A DNA stretch of 64,000 nucleotides from UBA11358 sp049517655 (GTDB taxonomy: Bacteria > Verrucomicrobiota > Verrucomicrobiia > Limisphaerales > UBA11358), in the NCBI GenBank assembly GCA_049517655.1, contig JBEKRQ010000002.1, positions 62,001 to 126,000 of the forward strand, written 5' to 3'. Positions 57,937-64,000 of this stretch are shown in pieces. The notes beneath the pieces were generated by a model. It was not told the DNA's origin and did no database searches. It worked only from the letters and a program-made list of their open reading frames with translations. The position numbers and the translations under genes were made by a program. The first letter of the stretch is position 1. Each line of letters opens with the position of its first letter.

Positions 57937-60900
57937 ATGCCGAAATTTTTCATTGACCGTCCGATTTTTGCCTGGGTGCTTTCCCTGCTCATCATGCTGG
58001 GAGGGGTGCTCGCCATCACCCATCTGCCGGTTGCCCAATACCCCAGCGTCGCGCCGCCCTCCATTTCCGTCAACGCCTCGTATGCGGGGGCGTCCGCGGA
58101 AACGGTGCAGGACACGGTCACGTCCGTGATCGAGCAGCAGATGAACGGCATTGATAACCTGCTCTACATGTCATCCAGCAGCAGCGCGAGCGGTCAGTCC
58201 ACCGTGACGCTTTATTTCCGGTCCGGCACCGATCCGGACATCGCGCAGGTGCAGGTGCAGAACAAATTGCAACTGGCCATCCCCAATTTGCCCCAGACGG
58301 TCCAGCAACAGGGCATCACGGTCCTCAAATCCACCCGCAACTTCCTGATGATTTTCACGTTGTCGTCCACGAACAACGACACGAGCACCTTCTTGCTGGG
58401 CAATTACATTTCGTCGAGCGTGCTCGATCCCATCCGCCGCGTCACCGGCGTGGGCGAAGCGGACCTGTTCGGCACTGAATATGCCATTCGCGTCTGGTTG
58501 AATCCGCAAAAGCTCGAAAGCTACAGCCTTGGCGCCAACGACGTCATTAATGCTATTCAGGCTCAAAACATGGAGGTCCCGGTCGGACAACTTGGCGCGG
58601 CCCCGTCGGTGAAGGGACAGGAAATCAACATCACCTTGCAAGGCCAAAGCACGCTGCGTACGGTCAAGCAATTCGAGGACATCCTGCTGCGGGTAAATCC
58701 CGATAGTTCGCGCGTGTATTTGCGTGACGTTGCCCGGGTCGAGTTGGGCGGCTCGGATTATTCCGTGCAGGCACGGGTGAACGGGCGTCCCGCCGCCGCC
58801 GTCGGCATCCGGCTGGCCCCGTCGGCCAACGCCGTCGCCACCGCCAACTCCGTGTACGCAAAAGTGAAGGAGCTTTCCAAATTTTTCCCGCCGGGCGTGC
58901 GCGTGGATTATCCCTATGACGGTTCTGAATTTGTGCGCATTTCCATCCAAGAAGTGGTCAAGACACTGTTGGAAGCCGTCATGATGGTGTTCCTGATCAT
59001 CTTTCTGTTCCTGCAAAATTTCCGGACGACCTTCATTCCCACCATCGTCATACCCGTGGCGTTGTTGGGCACATTTGCCGTCATGTATGCGCTCGGCTTT
59101 TCCATCAACGTCCTGACCATGTTCGGCATGGTGCTCGCTGTCGGCGAACTGGTGGACGACGCCATCGTGGTGGTGGAAAACGTGGAACGCATCATGAGCG
59201 AGGAAGGCTTGCCCCCGCGTGAAGCGACCCGCAAGGCGATGGGACAAATCACCGGCGCGCTCATCGGCATCTCACTCGTGTTGACGGCGGTGTTCATTCC
59301 GATGGCTTTCTTTGGCGGATCGGTCGGCGAAATTTACCGCCAGTTTTCACTGACGCTGGTTTCGTGCATGTTGTTCTCCATCTTTCTGGCCATGTCCCTG
59401 ACGCCGGCGCTGTGCGCCTCGCTGCTCAAGCCCGTTGAAAAGGGATATCATCTGCGAAAGAAGGGGTTTTTCGGCTGGTTCAACCGCGGTTTCGCTGCTA
59501 CCCGGAAAAACTATGAAAGTTTCCTGGGCCGGATGCTCACCAAAACGCCGCGGTATCTTTGTATTTATCTGGCGATTGTCGTGGCGGTGGGCTGGTTGTA
59601 TGTTCGTTTGCCCTCGTCATTTTTGCCTGATGAAGACCAGGGTTACTTCATCACCAACGTCCAGTTGCCGGTGGGCGCGACCCAGGAACGCACACTGGAG
59701 GTGCTCAAGCGGGTTGAGAGTTACTATTTGAAACAACCGGAAGTGGCGGGCATGGTTGACGTTGCCGGCTTCAGCTTCAACGGGCGGGGCCAAAACGCCG
59801 CCATCGCCTTCGTTCGTTTGAAAGACTGGCGTCAGCGTCATGGTTTCCAACACACGGTGCAGACGGTCATCGGCCGCGCCTTCATGGCCCTGGGTCAAAT
59901 CAAGGACGCCATCATTTACCCCATCAACCCTCCGCCGATTCCCGAATTGGGCATCGCGTCGGGCTTTGACTTCGAACTGGAGGACCAGGGCGGTTCTGGC
60001 CACGAAAAACTCATGCAGGCACGCGACCAGTTGTTTGCGATGGCCGCGAAAGACCCCAACATCGTCCAACTCCGCTTCCAGGGGTTGGAGGACACGCCCG
60101 AACTCAAGGTGGACATTGACCAGGCCAAGGCCAGCGCGCTGGGTGTTTCACTGGCGGACTTGAACACGGCGCTCGAAACCTATTTCGGTTCGGCTTACAT
60201 CAACAATTTCGTGAACGGCAACCGCGTGCAACGGGTCATCGCCCAACTGGACTCACCGTATCGCATGTTGCCCCAGGATGTAGGCAATGCCTATGTACGC
60301 AACAGCAATGGCCAGATGGTTTCCCTTTCCAGTGTGGCCACCTTGCACTGGATTTACGGCTCGCCGCAGTTGCAGCATTACAATGGTCTCCCGTCGCTTG
60401 AACTGGTTGGCGCCGCGTCGCCGGGCAAAAGCACGGGCGAAGCCATGACCGCCATGGAAGATCTGGCCAAAAAGCTGCCCAACGGTTTTGGTTACGAATG
60501 GACCGGCCAGTCTTTCGAGGAACGCGCGTCGGCCAAACAAGCTCCCCTGCTTTATGCGCTGTCACTCATCGTGGTGTTCCTGGCACTGGCCGCGCTCTAC
60601 GAAAACTGGTCCGTTCCGGTGGCGGTGATTCTCGTTGTGCCGCTCGGCATCCTTGGCGCGCTGCTGGCCGCCACCCTGCGCGGTCTGCCCAACGACGTGT
60701 TTTTCAAAGTCGGCTTGCTGACCATCGTCGGCCTGTCCGCCAAAAACGCCATCCTCATCATCGAATTTGCCAAGGACCTGCAGGCGCAGGGCAAGGGTTT
60801 GGTCGAAGCCACGCTGGAGGCAGCGCATTTGCGGCTGCGCCCGATTCTGATGACGTCGCTGGCGTTCATTCTCGGCGTGTTGCCGCTGGCGTTGAGCACC

Positions 60901-61110
60901 GGCGCGGGGTCGGCCAGCCGACACGACATCGGCACCGGTGTAGCAGGCGGCATGGTTTCAGCCACTATATTGGCGGTTTTTCTAGTGCCAGTGTTCTTCG
61001 TAGTCGTCCGCCGGATGTTCAAAACCCAAAAACCATCGCACACCATGCTTGCGCCCCAAGCAAGCGGCCCAGCCGATGACGACAAGAACGGCAAACAAGG
61101 ACGGCCATGA
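57937..61110 (+). CDS. RND multidrug efflux pump (AcrB/HAE1 family)
   Basis: The 1057-residue protein begins 'MPKFFIDRPIFAWVLSLLIM' and has 12 TM helices with two large periplasmic loops. The proton-relay acidic pair is in 'GELVDDAIVVVENVERI' (TM4), and the TM10 lysine in 'SAKNAILIIEFAKDL'. 'FPPGVRVDYPYD' and 'GFGYEWTGQSFEE' mark the porter domains. It exports hydrophobic drugs using the proton gradient with the adjacent adaptor and outer-membrane factor. The stop overlaps the next start by 4 bp. Confidence 0.96.
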   Translation: MPKFFIDRPIFAWVLSLLIMLGGVLAITHLPVAQYPSVAPPSISVNASYAGASAETVQDTVTSVIEQQMNGIDNLLYMSSSSSASGQSTVTLYFRSGTDPDIAQVQVQNKLQLAIPNLPQTVQQQGITVLKSTRNFLMIFTLSSTNNDTSTFLLGNYISSSVLDPIRRVTGVGEADLFGTEYAIRVWLNPQKLESYSLGANDVINAIQAQNMEVPVGQLGAAPSVKGQEINITLQGQSTLRTVKQFEDILLRVNPDSSRVYLRDVARVELGGSDYSVQARVNGRPAAAVGIRLAPSANAVATANSVYAKVKELSKFFPPGVRVDYPYDGSEFVRISIQEVVKTLLEAVMMVFLIIFLFLQNFRTTFIPTIVIPVALLGTFAVMYALGFSINVLTMFGMVLAVGELVDDAIVVVENVERIMSEEGLPPREATRKAMGQITGALIGISLVLTAVFIPMAFFGGSVGEIYRQFSLTLVSCMLFSIFLAMSLTPALCASLLKPVEKGYHLRKKGFFGWFNRGFAATRKNYESFLGRMLTKTPRYLCIYLAIVVAVGWLYVRLPSSFLPDEDQGYFITNVQLPVGATQERTLEVLKRVESYYLKQPEVAGMVDVAGFSFNGRGQNAAIAFVRLKDWRQRHGFQHTVQTVIGRAFMALGQIKDAIIYPINPPPIPELGIASGFDFELEDQGGSGHEKLMQARDQLFAMAAKDPNIVQLRFQGLEDTPELKVDIDQAKASALGVSLADLNTALETYFGSAYINNFVNGNRVQRVIAQLDSPYRMLPQDVGNAYVRNSNGQMVSLSSVATLHWIYGSPQLQHYNGLPSLELVGAASPGKSTGEAMTAMEDLAKKLPNGFGYEWTGQSFEERASAKQAPLLYALSLIVVFLALAALYENWSVPVAVILVVPLGILGALLAATLRGLPNDVFFKVGLLTIVGLSAKNAILIIEFAKDLQAQGKGLVEATLEAAHLRLRPILMTSLAFILGVLPLALSTGAGSASRHDIGTGVAGGMVSATILAVFLVPVFFVVVRRMFKTQKPSHTMLAPQASGPADDDKNGKQGRP

Positions 61111-62540
61111 GCAAATATCTTTCGCCCATCATTGCCCTGTTCATCCTGGCACTGGCCGGTTGCACGCTCGCGCCGGGATATCACCGCCCGACCGCGGCGA
61201 TTTCGCCAGTCTGGCCCCCGGTCCCGGGAGAAAGCGAAAGCCAGACCAACGCCGCCGCCGTTCCTGCTGCCGACATCGGCTGGCGCGAGTTCTTTCGCGA
61301 CCCGCGCCTGCGGCGGCTTGTTGAACTGGCGTTGACCAACAATCTTGATCTGCGCGTGGCCGTGTTGAACGTCGAACAGTCCCGCGCGCAATATCGCATC
61401 CGGCGCGCGGTGTTGTTTCCTGAAATTGACGCCACCGGCAGCGGCACCCGCCAGCGGCTTCCGGGCGATTTATCCGGCACCGGCAAGCCGCTGACCTCCA
61501 GCCAATACAGCCTCAGCCTCGGCACGACTTCCTATGAACTCGATCTGTTCGGTCGCGTGCGCAGCCTCAAGGCCGAGGCGCTGGAAAATTATTTTGCCAC
61601 CGTGGAAGCCCGCCGGAGCGCCCAAATCGCGCTCGTCGCCGAGGTGGGCAACGCCTATCTCCTGGAACGCGCGTTGACCGAACAACTCGCCGTGGCCCGG
61701 CAAACGTTGACGGCAGTGCAGGCATCCTACGAATTGACCAAACGCAGTTACGAAGCCGGCGTGGTATCCGAGCTTGATTTGCGCACCGCCGAGGGCCAGG
61801 CGCAAACCGCCCGGTCGAACGTGGCGGCTTACGAACAACAACTCGCCGAAGCGGAACACAACCTCGTGCTCTTGGTGGGACGGCCTTTGCCCGAAGACCT
61901 GACGCTGCCGTCACCGCTCAGCGCCCCGGACTGTTTGTCTGATCTGCCGACGGGGCTTCCGTCTGATCTGTTGCAGCGCCGTCCGGACATTCTTGCCGCC
62001 GAACATCAACTCAAGGCCGCCAATGCCAGCATTGGCGCGGCGCGGGCCGCGTTTTTCCCAACCGTCACGCTCACCGCTTCGGGCGGCACCGCCAGTTCGC
62101 AACTCTCCAACCTGTTCGCCCCCGGTTCCGGCACGTGGCTGTTTTCGCCGCAAATCACGTTGCCCATTTTCACGGCGGGGAGAAACCTCGCCAATCTGGA
62201 CGCGGCCAGGATCGGCAAACTGATTGAAGTCGCGAATTACGAGAAAGCCATTCAAACTGCCTTCCGGGAAGTTTCTGACTCCCTGGCGGCGCGGGCGACG
62301 GTGGAAGTGCAGCTTGACGCCGGGGAAGCCCTCGTCAAAGCCGAGCAACGGCGTTATGAACTGGCCGAAGCGCGTTTCCGTCAGGGCGTGGACAGTTATC
62401 TCAACGTCCTCTCCGCGCAGCAGAACCTCTACCAGGCGCAGGAAAATCTCATTCAATTTCAATTTTCCCGCTTGTCCAATCTGATTAACCTTTACCAGGC
62501 GCTCGGCGGCGGCTGGCGGGAATACTCGCCGCAACATTAA
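61107..62540 (+). CDS. Outer-membrane efflux lipoprotein (NodT/TolC-like)
   Basis: The 477-residue protein has a lipoprotein signal ending 'LALAGCTLAPGYHRP' and two OEP repeats. 'DLRVAVLNVEQSRAQYRIRR', 'YEAGVVSELDLRTAEGQAQT' and 'LLQRRPDILAAEHQLKAANA' are canonical for the NodT/OprM group. It forms the outer-membrane exit duct for the upstream AcrAB-like pump and probably also for the EmrAB-like pump downstream, since no second channel gene follows within the window. Confidence 0.95.
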   Translation: MSKYLSPIIALFILALAGCTLAPGYHRPTAAISPVWPPVPGESESQTNAAAVPAADIGWREFFRDPRLRRLVELALTNNLDLRVAVLNVEQSRAQYRIRRAVLFPEIDATGSGTRQRLPGDLSGTGKPLTSSQYSLSLGTTSYELDLFGRVRSLKAEALENYFATVEARRSAQIALVAEVGNAYLLERALTEQLAVARQTLTAVQASYELTKRSYEAGVVSELDLRTAEGQAQTARSNVAAYEQQLAEAEHNLVLLVGRPLPEDLTLPSPLSAPDCLSDLPTGLPSDLLQRRPDILAAEHQLKAANASIGAARAAFFPTVTLTASGGTASSQLSNLFAPGSGTWLFSPQITLPIFTAGRNLANLDAARIGKLIEVANYEKAIQTAFREVSDSLAARATVEVQLDAGEALVKAEQRRYELAEARFRQGVDSYLNVLSAQQNLYQAQENLIQFQFSRLSNLINLYQALGGGWREYSPQH

Positions 62541-62572
62541 CGTCCTGTTTTAATTGAGAAGACATTGAAGTT

Positions 62573-63796
62573 ATGAATGAAAACAAACCTGCCCCTCCAC
62601 CAGTGGTGAATGGCGCGAAGTTGGCGAAATTTAATTCACCGTGGTTCATCTGGCCCGCCACCGGCGCGCTCGCCGTGCTGTTGTTTTTTGGGCTGGATTA
62701 TCTGGTCACCGCGTTCACGCACGAATCCACCGACGACGCTTTTATTGCCGCGCATGTTGTGTCCCTTGCGCCGCGAGTTGCCGGACAGGTTTCCACCGTT
62801 CACGTGCTCGACAACGAAATGGTCCGCTCAAACGATTTGCTCGTTGAGATTGACCCGGCGGATTACTCGACGGCAGCCGCGCAGAAACAATCCTCCGCCG
62901 ACGCCGCGGAAGCCAACTACAAGACGATGCTTGCCGCGCTCGATTTGATGACCGTGAAAGTGGCCACCGCCGAAGCCACCGCCGACCAATCGAAGGCCGA
63001 CGCCGACGCGGCCCAAGCCACCGATGCGCGCGCACAGGCGGATTTTCAGCGCAGCCAAGAGTTGCGGAAGCAGAACACCATTTCGGCGCAGGAATTTGAC
63101 GCCGCGCAGGCCGCAGTCAAGCAGGCCGACGCGAACCTCGCCGCCGCGAAACAAAAGGCCGTCGCCGATGCCTCGAAAATCAACGAAGCCAGGGCGCAAT
63201 TGGAGGCAACCAAAGCCGCTATCGGCATGGCGCTCGCCCAATTCCGGCAGGCGCAGACTGCTGTGCAATCGGCGCAACTGGACCTTTCCTACACCAAAAT
63301 TTTTGCGCCCTGCGACGGGCGCGTGACGCGCAAGGCCGTCGAGTCGGGCAATTACGTTCAGGTGGGACAGCAATTGATGTCCATCGTGCCGACGGACATC
63401 TGGGTTGTGGCCAATTTCAAGGAATCGCAGTTGAAAAAAATGAAGCCCGGCCAGCCAGCGTTCGTTGAAATTGACGCACTCGGTAAATCGCTGCGCGGGC
63501 ACGTGGACAGCGTACAGGCCGGCAGCGGCGCGGCGTTCAGTTTGCTGCCGCCTGAAAACGCGACGGGCAATTACGTGAAAGTAGTCCAACGCGTGCCGGT
63601 AAAAATTCTTTTCGACGAACCACTGCCTGCCGACCACACAATTGGCCCCGGTTTGTCCGTAACACCAAGCGTGCGCGTCAGCCGGTTTGAAATAGCCGGC
63701 TGGGCGATTGTATTGTTGGCGGTTGTCTTGGCGGGCGCAGCGCAATTTATTTTCCGATTCATTTTGGGCCGGAAACTCAACAGCGCGCGACAATAG
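62573..63796 (+). CDS. HlyD/EmrA-type membrane fusion protein
   Basis: The 407-residue protein has one N-terminal TM helix (~27-45), a lipoyl-like half-motif ('LAPRVAGQVSTVHVLDNEMV'), a long Ala/Gln/Lys coiled-coil hairpin (~95-225), and the return half 'IFAPCDGRVTRKAVESGNYV' with 'MSIVPTDIWVVANFKE'. A second hydrophobic segment lies near the C-terminus (~380-400), unusual for EmrA and possibly a terminal anchor. It pairs with the DHA2 transporter that starts at 63900. Confidence 0.92.
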   Translation: MNENKPAPPPVVNGAKLAKFNSPWFIWPATGALAVLLFFGLDYLVTAFTHESTDDAFIAAHVVSLAPRVAGQVSTVHVLDNEMVRSNDLLVEIDPADYSTAAAQKQSSADAAEANYKTMLAALDLMTVKVATAEATADQSKADADAAQATDARAQADFQRSQELRKQNTISAQEFDAAQAAVKQADANLAAAKQKAVADASKINEARAQLEATKAAIGMALAQFRQAQTAVQSAQLDLSYTKIFAPCDGRVTRKAVESGNYVQVGQQLMSIVPTDIWVVANFKESQLKKMKPGQPAFVEIDALGKSLRGHVDSVQAGSGAAFSLLPPENATGNYVKVVQRVPVKILFDEPLPADHTIGPGLSVTPSVRVSRFEIAGWAIVLLAVVLAGAAQFIFRFILGRKLNSARQ

Positions 63797-63824
63797 AAGT
63801 CTGTCCGATGAGTTCTCCGAAAAA

Positions 63825-63884
63825 GTGGCACAGGCTTCCAACCTGTGAATTTCAACCGGGACACAGGCCCGAGACCTGCGCCAC
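63825..63884. repeat. Palindromic repeat (GTGGCACAGGC family) before the DHA2 gene
   Basis: A 60-bp element from GTGGCACAGGCTTCCAACCT to CCTGCGCCAC, with an inner ACAGGCCCG arm. It ends ~15 bp before the next start codon and shares the GTGGCACAGGCTTCCA end with the copy before nuoF. Confidence 0.85.
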
Positions 63885-63899
63885 AAATTGAATTTTCCC

Positions 63900-64000
63900 A
63901 TGTCCGACGACATCCATCATCAGGAATGGCATCCGCGCCACAGTCCATGGCTCGTCGCGGTGGGCGTGATGCTGGCGACGTTCATGCAGGTGCTCGACAC
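63900..64000 (+). CDS. DHA2-family MFS transporter (EmrB-like), cut by window edge
   Basis: A frame opens at the ATG at 63900 and runs to the right edge: MSDDIHHQEW..., then 'SPWLVAVGVMLATFMQVLDT'. The last segment is the first TM helix of DHA2/EmrB/QacA transporters (typically 'LATFMxVLDTTIVNVA'). Only 33 residues are visible. Together with the preceding EmrA-like gene it forms a second drug-efflux pump. Confidence 0.8.
   Translation, partial: MSDDIHHQEWHPRHSPWLVAVGVMLATFMQVLD

Overview
The window is a gene-dense, GC-rich chromosomal segment from a Gram-negative bacterium. Lipid A synthesis (lpxA), lipoprotein signals, an outer-membrane efflux channel and RND pumps show an outer membrane. 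The style of the hypothetical proteins, and the many short palindromic and heptamer repeats between and inside housekeeping genes, suggest a Verrucomicrobiota member (Pedosphaera/Limisphaerales type). That placement is an inference; no rRNA gene is present.

Layout. 1-8309, minus strand: an edge-truncated secreted protein, an MMPL/HpnN-like transporter, a YebC/PmpR regulator, a YbjQ protein, two small membrane proteins, lpxA, a glycosyltransferase and radC. 8623-12252: an AddA-like helicase-nuclease. 12293-15220: a membrane-anchored GrpE-domain protein, a zinc-ribbon protein, a GIY-YIG nuclease gene bracketed by direct repeats, tRNA-Lys, ubiE and tRNA-Gly. 15289-17046: a stand-alone histidine-kinase-like helix protein, an ECF sigma factor, a one-TM protein and a Spy/CpxP-like protein, probably an envelope-stress unit. 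17053-18524: two tandem thymidylate-kinase-like genes. 18713-33237: a respiratory complex I operon, nuoB to nuoN without nuoA, followed by a ferredoxin. 33279-37705, minus: xerD, a four-helix-bundle gene inside an inverted-repeat cassette, purC, a conserved hypothetical and uvrC. 37916-43839: an FHA/pseudo-receiver/DUF4388 protein, DedA, a hypothetical, family-4 UDG, an HTH-MBL fusion and a small membrane protein. 43922-49819: ilvN-ilvC, a secreted GspC/PilP-like protein, and argC-methyltransferase-argJ. 49921-50787: rplM-rpsI with a promoter and a terminator. 51048-53927: a large secreted surface protein. 54307-64000: an APC permease, then a TetR-controlled efflux island with an AcrAB-like pump, one TolC-like channel and an EmrAB-like pump cut by the right edge.

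The most unusual feature is a dense population of small repeats. Arrays with a 7-bp period occur at eleven or more places. In four conserved enzymes (addA, ubiE, nuoG, argJ) they sit in frame and in the same orientation, and each adds a peptide containing KSEV. Between genes they often form inverted pairs. One inverted pair encloses a four-helix-bundle (23S rRNA intervening-sequence-type) gene and may be a coding version of the same element. Other palindromic families lie in frame in argJ and uvrC, form the whole C-terminal tail of NuoM, and fill gaps of the nuo operon. A second cassette places a GIY-YIG nuclease gene exactly between two copies of a ~110-bp repeat next to tRNA-Lys.
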